Shown piece by piece: positions 44,077-52,050 of a DNA stretch of 64,000 nt. Under the pieces are notes generated by a model, which saw nothing but the letters and a program-made list of their open reading frames with translations, had not been told where the DNA came from and made no database searches. Within the stretch, counting starts at the first letter, position 1, and every line of letters starts with the position of its first letter. Origin of the DNA: an uncultured Lachnospiraceae bacterium (GTDB taxonomy: Bacteria; Bacillota; Clostridia; Lachnospirales; Lachnospiraceae); contig CAJUJK010000007.1 of assembly GCA_910586705.1 (NCBI GenBank), forward strand, positions 1-64,000, given 5' to 3'. Both the position numbers and the translations under genes were made by a program.

Positions 44077-45503
44077 TATTGAAATTCCTCCTCCTTATCT
44101 CCCTTGATGGTTCTTGTAAACGTAACGAGCGTAAACGCCGCGCAGATGATAAATACAATGATACCGATCACGGATGCCATCTTATAGTTGTAATACTCGT
44201 TCGTCAGCCTAAACAGCCATGTAACCAGCAGGTCAAGCTCCTTCGCATTGGAGTTCGCCAGAAGCTGGTCGCTTGTGACATATACATCCTGCGTCAGCAG
44301 ATAAATCACGTTAAAGTTGTTGATGTTCTTTACAAAATCCGTAATCAGGCTCGGTCCTGTTACGAAAAGCATGTACGGCATTGTGATCTTGATAAAGATC
44401 TGTAACGGGTTCGCGCCGTCGATCCTCGCACTCTCGATCTGATCCTCGGGAATGTTCATCAGAACGCCCGTCGCGATCAGCATCTGGTAAGGAATGCCGA
44501 CCCAGATATTGATGATGACGATCATCACCTTTGCCCAGCCCGGATTGGTCAGGAACGGGATGTAACTTAAGTTGGAAGGAACAAGCCCCACGTTCTTCAG
44601 AAAATCCGTCAGCCCGATGCTCGTGCAGAAGGTGTTGACGATACCGCTGTCAGCGAAGAAGTTACGCACCAGAAGCAGCGTCACAAACTGGGGCACCGCA
44701 ATCGCGATGATGAAGAGCGTTCTCCACATCTTCGGCATCTTTGTCTTCTTATTATTAATAAACTTGGCGAGCAGGATACCGCCGATATAGGTCGTAAAGG
44801 TGGCAAGCACCGCCCACTCCAGTGTCCAAGTCAATACTTTCTTAAAGGAATAACCAAAAGTCACCGTCACGGAATCCGTGAACAGGCTCTTGAAGTTTGA
44901 CCACCCCACCCATGTAAACAGGGCGCTTGGCGGCATATGCTGCTGGTCATAGTTGGTAAACGCAACCGCCACCAGTACGAGAATCGGCAGAATATTCATC
45001 AAGATAATACCGATTGCCGGCAGCGTCAGCAGCGTAATATGAAATTTTTCATTGAATAATGACTGCACATCTTCCTTAAAGGTATTGATGTGCTCCCCGT
45101 TTTCTTTCTGGATCTGCAGACGGTAAACCGCTTTCATGTTCGCGATCCAGAACATGACAAATACAACAATGAGAAACAGTGCAATAATGGAATTCAGCAA
45201 AATCAAGAAGGAGTTATCGTAATCGTTGATTGTGCTGGTCATAGTCAGCGGGTCAAACACCTGCTCAAACTGCACCGTGCCCAGCGTTCCGAACTTCGCA
45301 AGGTTTGGCGCCGCATAACCGACGCACAGGACAACAAACAACGCTTCCACCAGAAACATGATAATACCGTTAATTACCTGTTTTCTGGCAAGGTAACCCG
45401 CGCCCATCAGAACCGCTGACAGTTTAACCCATACATCTCCCTTGACAAAGGCAATTCCAAAATTCCTAAAATAATTTCCTATCGCGCTTAATGCCTTCTT
45501 CAT
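44076..45503 (-). CDS. Sugar ABC transporter permease, MalF-like
   Basis: A 475-residue permease, longer than usual because of an N-terminal region of about 150 residues with extra hydrophobic segments. The EAA loop is visible as SARIDGANPLQIFIKITMPY. I place the start at the ATG at 45503 because GGAGG lies five bases upstream; the earlier ATG has no site. It overlaps the MalG-like gene and lies about 210 bases after the binding-protein gene, which has its own hairpin. Together they form an importer for maltose or maltodextrin-like sugars. Confidence 0.92.
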   Translation of the reverse strand: MKKALSAIGNYFRNFGIAFVKGDVWVKLSAVLMGAGYLARKQVINGIIMFLVEALFVVLCVGYAAPNLAKFGTLGTVQFEQVFDPLTMTSTINDYDNSFLILLNSIIALFLIVVFVMFWIANMKAVYRLQIQKENGEHINTFKEDVQSLFNEKFHITLLTLPAIGIILMNILPILVLVAVAFTNYDQQHMPPSALFTWVGWSNFKSLFTDSVTVTFGYSFKKVLTWTLEWAVLATFTTYIGGILLAKFINNKKTKMPKMWRTLFIIAIAVPQFVTLLLVRNFFADSGIVNTFCTSIGLTDFLKNVGLVPSNLSYIPFLTNPGWAKVMIVIINIWVGIPYQMLIATGVLMNIPEDQIESARIDGANPLQIFIKITMPYMLFVTGPSLITDFVKNINNFNVIYLLTQDVYVTSDQLLANSNAKELDLLVTWLFRLTNEYYNYKMASVIGIIVFIICAAFTLVTFTRTIKGDKEEEFQ

Positions 45504-45681
45504 ATGAACCTCCATGCCAGAAGTAACCTTCTCTTTTTAAAAGAGGGCGAGTGAACGCCACCCACCCTCTCCATACTGCTCATATATCATGCCGAGTCTG
45601 CGAAGCAAATCTCGTGGAGTTACATCCTCCGTCTCTCCGAACCGAGGCTGCGGAGCAGTCCTCGCAATTGAGCTATGCTCG

Positions 45682-45708
45682 GGAGTTAAAATCGAAGATT
45701 TTTACTCC
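45682..45708 (-). other. Hairpin after the binding-protein gene
   Basis: GGAGTTAAAATC and GATTTTTACTCC pair around three bases immediately after the malE-like stop codon. On the minus strand no T-run follows. It can lower expression of the permeases relative to the binding protein, as is common in such operons. Confidence 0.45.
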
Positions 45709-45710
45709 GG

Positions 45711-47075
45711 TTATTCGACAGGCGCCGTGATACCTTCTACCGTCGTATCCAGAAGCTCCTGCAAATCTGTTCCGTCAGAGTTGCCGGATGCAAGGATCTG
45801 TCCGAGCGTCTCTGCGGGAGACCAGAAGTTGCCGCCTACACGCTGGGGCGTAGCGTACGCTGCCTGCGCTGCCAGAGCGGAGATCGCCGGGTTAGCCAGT
45901 ACCGCGTCAGATGCTGCCGCATTGAGGTTGGAAGGACCAAGGCCTCTCGCTTCAAATCTTGCTGTCTGAGCCGCCTCGTTGGTCAGGAACTCTGCAAGGA
46001 GCATTGCCCAGCCCACGTTAGCGGAGTGAGGGTTTACACCGATCAGCTTGTAACCGGAGTAAGAGGACATCTGATAGTCCTTGCCGCCCGCCTTGAAGGT
46101 AGGAAGCTTGGTTGCCGCATAGTTGTCGCCCCATGCTTCTGCTGCCGTCTCTGCTCTCCATGTACCGTTCACACATGCAACCACGTTGCCCTCTGCAATC
46201 TGGGTAGCCATATCCTCATCGCCCATATCTACAAGCACGCCCGAAGCGGTCAGGTCAAGGATTGCCTGCGCCACATCCGTACCACCCGCTGCATTCCATG
46301 CACAAGTGTTGGTGAGGCCGTCGTCATTCAGTTTCAGCTCAAGACCTGCGCCCTGGAAGAAAGCGTAAATATACCAGCCGTTGGAGATATCCATCGCGAT
46401 CTTCTTGCCTGCCGCGTCAGCTACCTCAATCATCTTCTCCAGAGACTGCACGTCGCTCTCGGAGAATACGGAAGAATCGTAGAACATAAAGTAACCATTA
46501 TCAGCCGTCATCGGATAAGCATATACCTTGCCGTTTACAGCAGCCGCCTCCACAGAGCCGGTTACGTTTTCATTTACCACATCAAAGGTGTAGTTTGCCA
46601 CTACTTCCTGCAGCGCACCCGCGTTCACCAGATCGTTGATCTGGTCGTCCGCAAATGCGTACACATCAGCCGCTGCCTCTACGTCCGTGAGAACCGTATC
46701 CTTCGCGGTAGACTCACTCTCCGCACCGAGGGTAATGTCAAAAGTCACGTCCGGGTAATCCGCCTTGAACTCGTCGAGCAGCTTGGTTGTGAGATCCTGA
46801 TCCTCCTCAGAAGCCCATACCTTCAGTGTCACCGTACCTGTCGTCGCCGCAATCAGGTTCGCAACAGGGTCTGTGCCCTCCTCAGCAGTTGCGGGAGCCT
46901 CTACCGCAGGCGCCTCCTCTGCTGCCGGAGTTTCCGCTGCAGGCTCCTCTGCCGCAGGCGCTTCCGCTGCCGGAGCTTCCGCCGCAGGCTGTTCTGCAGC
47001 ACCGCCGCCGCAGCCTGTCAGACAGCCGACTGTCATCGCCGTTGCCAGTAATGTTGCCAATACTTTCTTTTTCAT
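45711..47075 (-). CDS. Maltodextrin-type solute-binding lipoprotein
   Basis: It captures oligosaccharide outside the membrane and delivers it to the MalFG permease. The signal ends at LTGC (Cys22). A linker of repeated PAAE/PAAEA units occupies residues 30-70. The mature part shows the SBP_bac family pattern: TLKVWASEEDQDLTTKLLDE, then ADVYAFADDQINDLVNAGAL, GKVYAYPMTADNGYFMFYD and SGYKLIGVNPHS. The start is the ATG at 47075, with GAAAGGAG upstream. It is the first gene of the operon behind the promoter at 47328. Confidence 0.93.
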   Translation of the reverse strand: MKKKVLATLLATAMTVGCLTGCGGGAAEQPAAEAPAAEAPAAEEPAAETPAAEEAPAVEAPATAEEGTDPVANLIAATTGTVTLKVWASEEDQDLTTKLLDEFKADYPDVTFDITLGAESESTAKDTVLTDVEAAADVYAFADDQINDLVNAGALQEVVANYTFDVVNENVTGSVEAAAVNGKVYAYPMTADNGYFMFYDSSVFSESDVQSLEKMIEVADAAGKKIAMDISNGWYIYAFFQGAGLELKLNDDGLTNTCAWNAAGGTDVAQAILDLTASGVLVDMGDEDMATQIAEGNVVACVNGTWRAETAAEAWGDNYAATKLPTFKAGGKDYQMSSYSGYKLIGVNPHSANVGWAMLLAEFLTNEAAQTARFEARGLGPSNLNAAASDAVLANPAISALAAQAAYATPQRVGGNFWSPAETLGQILASGNSDGTDLQELLDTTVEGITAPVE

Positions 47076-47244
47076 AATTTGCTCTCTCCTTTCGACTTCC
47101 ATAAAAAGTCATATTGTTTTGTTTCTATACAAAATGCTGTTTCACGATATCATAGTTATCGTAATTCCGCATTCCATATCACTGTATTTCCTCTGCTTCG
47201 CACCACCCGGAAGCCGCTCCGCTCTTAGGTTCAGTCAGAGTTTT

Positions 47245-47290
47245 TATATCCTAATGAAGTTAGGATATAGAGAAAGGGCTAGCCCTTTCT
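47245..47290 (-). other. Palindromes in the binding-protein leader
   Basis: TATATCCTAA pairs with TTAGGATATA at 47245-47269 and the perfect 20-bp palindrome AGAAAGGGCTAGCCCTTTCT lies at 47271-47290. They are in the 245-base leader between the promoter and the malE-like start. They may be regulatory RNA hairpins, or an operator for a second regulator. Confidence 0.45.
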
Positions 47291-47327
47291 GCGAAAATTT
47301 TCGTAAAATTTCGTATTTGTTAGGTTA

Positions 47328-47372
47328 AATTTACCACTTTTCTATGCACTCTGTCAATACGGAAAACGTTTT
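47328..47372 (-). promoter_or_regulatory. malE-like promoter with a LacI-type operator
   Basis: TTGACA (47352-47357), 18 bases, TAAATT (47328-47333) on the minus strand. Just upstream of the -35 box is the palindrome AAAACGTTTT (47363-47372), which has the central CG and A/T arms of LacI/MalR and CcpA operators. The LacI-family regulator encoded divergently at 47553 is the likely binder. Confidence 0.65.
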
Positions 47373-47405
47373 TTAAATCCTTTTATGCAAATAAGCCTCC
47401 CTCTC

Positions 47406-47434
47406 TTGCATTTTTATTCTATTTCTAATATGCT
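47406..47434 (+). promoter_or_regulatory. Possible promoter of the LacI-type regulator
   Basis: TTGCAT (47406-47411), 17 bases, TATGCT (47429-47434). It faces the regulator gene 120 bases away and lies close to the operator on the other side. Confidence 0.45.
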
Positions 47435-47552
47435 TGTGTCATAAACGTCGCCATGCTGCTGGCACATGACACGGGTGTAAAAAATCCCGGACATTTTACC
47501 CGGTCTGCCCATAACAGATGCGGCGCTTCAAAACAAGACAACGGAGGTTATC

Positions 47553-48557
47553 ATGGTTACAATCAAAGATATCGCCAACCGCCTCGGCATTTCCACAAGC
47601 ACCGTGTCCAAAGGCTTAAACGGCGCAAGCGACATCAGCGAATCCCTGCGTCAGACCGTGCTCGATACTGCCGTAGAACTCGGCTATACCACCAAGCAGA
47701 TGCGCGGCAAAGACCGCCGGAAAGTCTGCATTTTCATAGAAAACATGAATTTTGAAACGCCGGAACAGTTCGGCTACGATATTATTCTTGGTTTCCGCCA
47801 GTCCGCATTCCGTGAAAACTATGACGTCACGATATTTCCGATCACACCCGACATACAGGCGGCGGAAAAGTACGATACCTTTATGCTCCGGCACGGGTTC
47901 GTCGGCGGCTTCATGGTCGGTTTCGCCCTTATGGATGACTGGATGGATCAATTCAACACGACCTCTATTCCGACTGCCCTCTTTGACAATTATATCCGAA
48001 AAAACCCTCTCGTAGCCTCCGTCGGCTCCGACACTTCGGAAGGCATCGACGACGCCATCGTTCATCTGATGAGTCTCGGGCACCGTCACATTGCCCTGAT
48101 CAACGGTTCATGGCATTCCTGCATCACCGAGCAGCGCCGGCAGGCGTATATCGACAGCATGACGGCACACAACCTTCCTTTTGACGAGCGCACCATGCCT
48201 TACGGCTACTATGTGGCGGACTCCGCCAAAGACCATATAGACCGCCTGCTTTCCATGGGCATCACCGCCATCCTCTGCGGCAACGACCTGCTCGCCTCCG
48301 GCGTGATCGATGAGTGCCGCAAACGCGGCGTCAAAGTCCCCGGCGACCTCAGCGTGATCGGTTTTGACGATATTCCGCCTGCCGCCAGACTCGACCCGCC
48401 GCTCACCACCATCCGGCAGGATCGCACGGAACTTGGCAGATCTGGATTTTATACGCTGCATTCCCTGATCAACCGCATTCCCATCTGCCGTACCATGCTG
48501 CGTCCGCAGCTCATTGTGCGGCAGTCCACCGGACCGGTGGGAAAGGACAGCCGCTAA
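47553..48557 (+). CDS. LacI-family regulator, MalR-like
   Basis: A 334-residue repressor. The N-terminal helix-turn-helix is VTIKDIANRLGISTSTVSKG followed by LNGASDISESLRQTVLDTAV, as in the MalR/CcpA group. The periplasmic-binding-like domain follows, ending in VIGFDDIPPAARLDPPLTTI. It lies divergent from the importer operon with a palindromic operator between them, so it should control that operon in response to a sugar. The start has CGGAGG at good spacing. Confidence 0.9.
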   Translation: MVTIKDIANRLGISTSTVSKGLNGASDISESLRQTVLDTAVELGYTTKQMRGKDRRKVCIFIENMNFETPEQFGYDIILGFRQSAFRENYDVTIFPITPDIQAAEKYDTFMLRHGFVGGFMVGFALMDDWMDQFNTTSIPTALFDNYIRKNPLVASVGSDTSEGIDDAIVHLMSLGHRHIALINGSWHSCITEQRRQAYIDSMTAHNLPFDERTMPYGYYVADSAKDHIDRLLSMGITAILCGNDLLASGVIDECRKRGVKVPGDLSVIGFDDIPPAARLDPPLTTIRQDRTELGRSGFYTLHSLINRIPICRTMLRPQLIVRQSTGPVGKDSR

Positions 48558-48593
48558 TCGTTGCGTTTCAGCGACTGCTCCGATCTGTTTCTC

Positions 48594-49724
48594 TCATGCT
48601 TTCCCCGCCGCAGGCTGGTAATCGCGGATCACTTCCAATGCCGGCAGCGCTTGACCATTATAGTCAAATAGCGCTTGATTCGCCCACTCGTTGCCGCCCG
48701 GACCTTTTTCTTCTATATATTTAAGCGCTTCCTCGTTCGCCCAGCCCGATCCCGGCACCGGGATCCACGCAGGCTCCCAGTAGAAAAAGCCCCTGCACTT
48801 CTTCTCCGGCACCTGATCGATCACGGAAAACAGCGCCCGCATAAAATCCGCCTGTCCTTCTTTTGTCATGGGAAAAGGCAGTTTCTCCACCAGTGCGGGT
48901 TTCGTGGCATAGCCCTTGCGCTCATTGTCCGCAAGTTTCTCGTAGGACGCGTAGTCCTCAATCGTGTAACCCATGGAAACCTCCGCAATCACCAGCTCCT
49001 TGCCATAGCGCACCGCCAGATCGTTCATATTCTTCTGCAGGTCCGAAAGACTCCCGTGCCAGAACGGGTAGTAGGAAAGCCCGATGATCTGGAAATCCTC
49101 TCCCCGTTCCATATAATGATCAAACCAGTCAATGTACATGGGCGCATTGCCCCCGTTGTCCAGATGGATCATCACCGGCATGTCGCCGTCCAGAGAGCGC
49201 ACCGCCTTTATGCCCGCGCTGACAAACTGCGCCAGATTGTCGTAATTGCCGCATTCCAACAGTTTTCCATGAGGCCAGAGCATCCCGTTGGTCAGCTCAT
49301 TGCCGATCTGGATCAGATCCGGGTACGCCCCCGCATCCCGCATGGTCAGCAGCGTATCCCTCGTAAAGGTGCAGACCGCTTCGGTCAACTGCTCCGCGTT
49401 CATCCCGCGCCACGCCTTCGGCACCCGCTGCTTTCCCGGGTCAGCCCAGAAATCGCTGTAATGCATACAGAGCAGCACTTCCATCCCGTGCGCCTTCGCC
49501 CGCTTCGCCAGCTCTATCGCCGTGGGCAGGTCGTTCGTTCCCGCCCCATAAGGCGTGCCGTCCGCCCCATACGGATCATTCCAGAGCCGCAGCCTGACCG
49601 CATTCATCCCGTAGCTTTTCAGGATCTCAAACACGTCCTTCTCTTCCCCGTGGTCATAAAATTTTCCGCCAAGGCTCTCCACCTCTTTGATCGTGGAGAG
49701 GTCCATGCCTTTATAAAACTTCAT
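48594..49724 (-). CDS. GH53 endo-beta-1,4-galactanase, intracellular
   Basis: It hydrolyses beta-1,4-galactan chains (or galacto-oligosaccharides). The GH53 signature is present: MNAVRLRLWNDPYGADG, LLCMHYSDFWADPGKQRVPK, the acid/base Glu in IQIGNELTNGMLWP and the nucleophile Glu in ELVIAEVSMGY. There is no signal peptide: the start MKFYKGMDLSTI (ATG 49724) has AAGGAAG before it, and the basic extension upstream is a repeat-derived frame. The absence of a signal suggests cytoplasmic processing of imported oligomers. The 376 residues make a complete barrel. Confidence 0.92.
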   Translation of the reverse strand: MKFYKGMDLSTIKEVESLGGKFYDHGEEKDVFEILKSYGMNAVRLRLWNDPYGADGTPYGAGTNDLPTAIELAKRAKAHGMEVLLCMHYSDFWADPGKQRVPKAWRGMNAEQLTEAVCTFTRDTLLTMRDAGAYPDLIQIGNELTNGMLWPHGKLLECGNYDNLAQFVSAGIKAVRSLDGDMPVMIHLDNGGNAPMYIDWFDHYMERGEDFQIIGLSYYPFWHGSLSDLQKNMNDLAVRYGKELVIAEVSMGYTIEDYASYEKLADNERKGYATKPALVEKLPFPMTKEGQADFMRALFSVIDQVPEKKCRGFFYWEPAWIPVPGSGWANEEALKYIEEKGPGGNEWANQALFDYNGQALPALEVIRDYQPAAGKA

Positions 49725-49734
49725 ATTTTGTCTT

Positions 49735-49810
49735 CCTTTTCTCTGCCTGCTTTTTCTTACCCGCTTTTGTTTGCCTGCTTTTGTTTGCCTACTTTTATTT
49801 GCCTGCCAAA
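49735..49810 (-). repeat. Short tandem repeat upstream of the intracellular galactanase
   Basis: About five imperfect copies of GCCTGCTTTTGTTT (plus-strand orientation) with 13-14 base spacing. It lies in the 5' leader of the GH53 gene. It may tune expression by its length, or be a slippage product. Confidence 0.6.
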
Positions 49811-49853
49811 TCGACAAGACGGAAGATGGAATTTTGCGTCCATCTCTTCATCA

Positions 49854-50072
49854 TCAATCGAAGTCAAACTTCGTAAACCGCTTCATCGCATCCTTATAGC
49901 GGAACCGCACCAGTTCATTCTTTGCGAGCACATCCTCCTCCGTCCCCACATACTGGCAGCGGATACAGTGATACTCCTTCTTTTCCTTATCGTAAAACAT
50001 ATCAATGTCCAAGTCTCTCATAAAGCAGGAGGGACACCTGTAGTTTAATTTGCCTTTGCCAGATTGAGCCAT
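49854..50072 (-). CDS. Zinc-ribbon protein, 72 residues
   Basis: Two CxxC pairs (CPSC at residues 13-16 and CIRC at 36-39) form a zinc ribbon: YRCPSCFMRDLDIDMFY, then EYHCIRCQYVGTEED. The C-terminus is basic and ends in RFRYKDAMKRFTKFDFD. Its start overlaps the end of the large upstream gene by about 28 bases, so it is translationally coupled. The role is unknown; similar ribbons act as nucleic-acid or protein contacts. Confidence 0.6.
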   Translation of the reverse strand: MAQSGKGKLNYRCPSCFMRDLDIDMFYDKEKKEYHCIRCQYVGTEEDVLAKNELVRFRYKDAMKRFTKFDFD

Positions 50073-51883
50073 GTCGCAAATACCTCCTTATCTTTTAACT
50101 GGGTGGTGTAGCCTAACGTGAACATCGGGGAGAACGCATATCCTTCCTTGATGTAGCCGACAGCCTCCTTCTTGTCGCAGCTCATGGACACTCTCGTCCC
50201 GATCTCGGGAACCACCGCCGCCGCCTCTGTCGCGCCCTGCATCTGCGCCTCGCGGCACTTGTAAGCGTAGTCGATCTTCTCCGTATTGGAACCGTCGGTT
50301 ACGGACAGTTTCACATTGCTCATGTCTTCCGAGTATTCCGTCGTGCCGTAACATGCCACCATGTACTCGTTGATCTCCACCTCGGCATCCGGGTCGCTCA
50401 TCTCGAGGATCGTTCTCTCGATCTTGATGTTGGAGCTGCCCTCCTCGAAGTACATCTTCGTCTGCAGTTTCACCGTCAGATCATAGAACTCGATATCCAC
50501 AGGGTCAAGCGTCAGGATTCTCGTGTTGCCCTCCTGCGAGAAATGCGCCTTTGTCCGGCACAGGCACAGATCTACTTCCTCGCCGTTGTGGGTCAGCTTC
50601 GCACTTCTCACCGTGCCCTCACCCGCATAGTGGGTAAAGTAGCCCGCCCGGTACTTCTCCTGAATCAGGAAAGGATAAGAGGCGTCCGTCACATGCTTTG
50701 TGCCAATGCCCACCGGCCACTCCAATTTTGCCGCATAAGGACGAAGGTCCACGATCGCGCCGCCCTGATCCATGTTCGCGCACACTCTCATGTAAGGGTC
50801 GCAGTACCAGAAAAGCTGTTTGTCCGATCCGTACAAAATATCTCTCCACAGCGCGCACTCCGGCTCCGTCAGCCTTCTGTTCGCACGGTAAAAGTCCGCG
50901 AACTCCGCCATGGTCATATCCTCTAACTTGCCCTCTTTTTTCAGCTTCCCGTAATATGCCATGCCGTCCTCATAGGATTTCAGCAGAAGCTCGTAAGGCG
51001 CCTCCCAGCGGCCCATCTTGTTCATCCAGCCGGGGCCCACAAACATCATGTTATAGGCGTAGCCGTTGTTGTACTTCGCCAGCGCGCGGAACTGGTCAAT
51101 CAGATTGTAAAGGTAAGGATACTCCCACGTCTTGGAATCATAACACATGCTGCGCAATACATTCTGCGGGTGCGTCCCGAAATTGGAGCCGTTGCCGTCG
51201 TAGCACGCAATCAGGTCGCGGGACAGATGGGGAATCGCCACAATACCGGAATCCTCCGCCTCGTTCGCCGCGGGCGCGTGGGTATTCTGCTTACTCGGAA
51301 TCCAGGGCGCCCACGGACCGCCGTCCATAAACGTATACCATGAATTGTTGCAGGTGTGGTATGCCTTCGGACCCTCCTCCCAGCATGTCGCCACGGCGCA
51401 TTTCACCATGGGATATTTCTCTTTGATATAATTGGTCAGGTCGGCGTCCATGTAGTAGGAACCCGTTGACTCCGGGTAAAAGCCGAATCTGTCCTTAAAT
51501 TTGCCAAACACATCGTCCACGATGGACTTCTTGTCCTCCATGGAGAACATCCAGATACAGAAGTCCTTCGTCTTATACTTCTCGCGGAACTCCTCACAGG
51601 GAAGCCCGAGCAGGGACAGCGCGATCTCGTCGCCGTACTGCTCATGGTCCGCCTTCGCAAGCGCCACCGCCTCGTCGTTAAATAAAGAAGCGTAAGTCAT
51701 CTGTATCGTCGTCTTCAACCCGTTCTTGTGCGCGATCGCCTGCTGCGTTTTAAAGATATCGAGGGATTCCGTCAGAAGCTCTTTCCTTCCGATATCCTCC
51801 TCTTTGCCGTGTCCGGTCACCTTTTCCGCGTACTCAGGTACCATCTCCGGACGATGGATGATGTTTACAATAAACTTATCCAT
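50045..51883 (-). CDS. Uncharacterised 612-residue protein in a galactan locus
   Basis: I cannot assign a family. It has no signal peptide. The N-terminal half has alternating strands and helices (FGFYPESTGSYYMDADLTNY, SWYTFMDGGPWAPWIPSK, VAIPHLSRDLIACYDGNG), a pattern like a barrel. A charged C-terminal half is beta-rich (KLQTKMYFEEGSSNIKIERT). The segment with E-S-T-G-S-Y-Y-M-D, which is followed by Trp-rich parts, could carry an active site, as in GH57- or deacetylase-like barrels. It lies between two GH53 genes and behind a strong promoter. I infer a role in carbohydrate breakdown, perhaps an unusual glycosidase, phosphorylase or epimerase. Confidence 0.5.
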   Translation of the reverse strand: MDKFIVNIIHRPEMVPEYAEKVTGHGKEEDIGRKELLTESLDIFKTQQAIAHKNGLKTTIQMTYASLFNDEAVALAKADHEQYGDEIALSLLGLPCEEFREKYKTKDFCIWMFSMEDKKSIVDDVFGKFKDRFGFYPESTGSYYMDADLTNYIKEKYPMVKCAVATCWEEGPKAYHTCNNSWYTFMDGGPWAPWIPSKQNTHAPAANEAEDSGIVAIPHLSRDLIACYDGNGSNFGTHPQNVLRSMCYDSKTWEYPYLYNLIDQFRALAKYNNGYAYNMMFVGPGWMNKMGRWEAPYELLLKSYEDGMAYYGKLKKEGKLEDMTMAEFADFYRANRRLTEPECALWRDILYGSDKQLFWYCDPYMRVCANMDQGGAIVDLRPYAAKLEWPVGIGTKHVTDASYPFLIQEKYRAGYFTHYAGEGTVRSAKLTHNGEEVDLCLCRTKAHFSQEGNTRILTLDPVDIEFYDLTVKLQTKMYFEEGSSNIKIERTILEMSDPDAEVEINEYMVACYGTTEYSEDMSNVKLSVTDGSNTEKIDYAYKCREAQMQGATEAAAVVPEIGTRVSMSCDKKEAVGYIKEGYAFSPMFTLGYTTQLKDKEVFATWLNLAKAN

Positions 51884-51994
51884 GTGCCCTGCCCTCCGTT
51901 TTTAATTAATTTTGCCGTTATCGCCGCCGCGCTCAGGTGTCCGCCTCCCCTTTTTGGCAGTTTTGACTTTGCGCAATCGGTTGTTCATGTTCAG

Positions 51995-52023
51995 ATCATA
52001 ACAAATTGCACAGAACTTGTCAA
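51995..52023 (-). promoter_or_regulatory. Promoter of the galactan gene cluster
   Basis: TTGACA (52018-52023), 17 bases, TATGAT (51995-52000) on the minus strand. The palindrome TTGCGCAA at 51969-51976 lies just after the expected start point and is a candidate operator, possibly for the LacI-family protein encoded at 54538. It drives the 612-residue gene, the zinc ribbon and the GH53 gene. Confidence 0.75.
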
Positions 52024-52050
52024 TGCAAAATTTTCAAAATATGAGAAAGT

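Noticed and set aside
48675..50048. Long open frame on the plus strand opposite the galactanase
   Set aside because: It is a mirror of a real GH53 gene; its composition (rich in R, H, P) is typical of shadow frames and there is no ribosome site.
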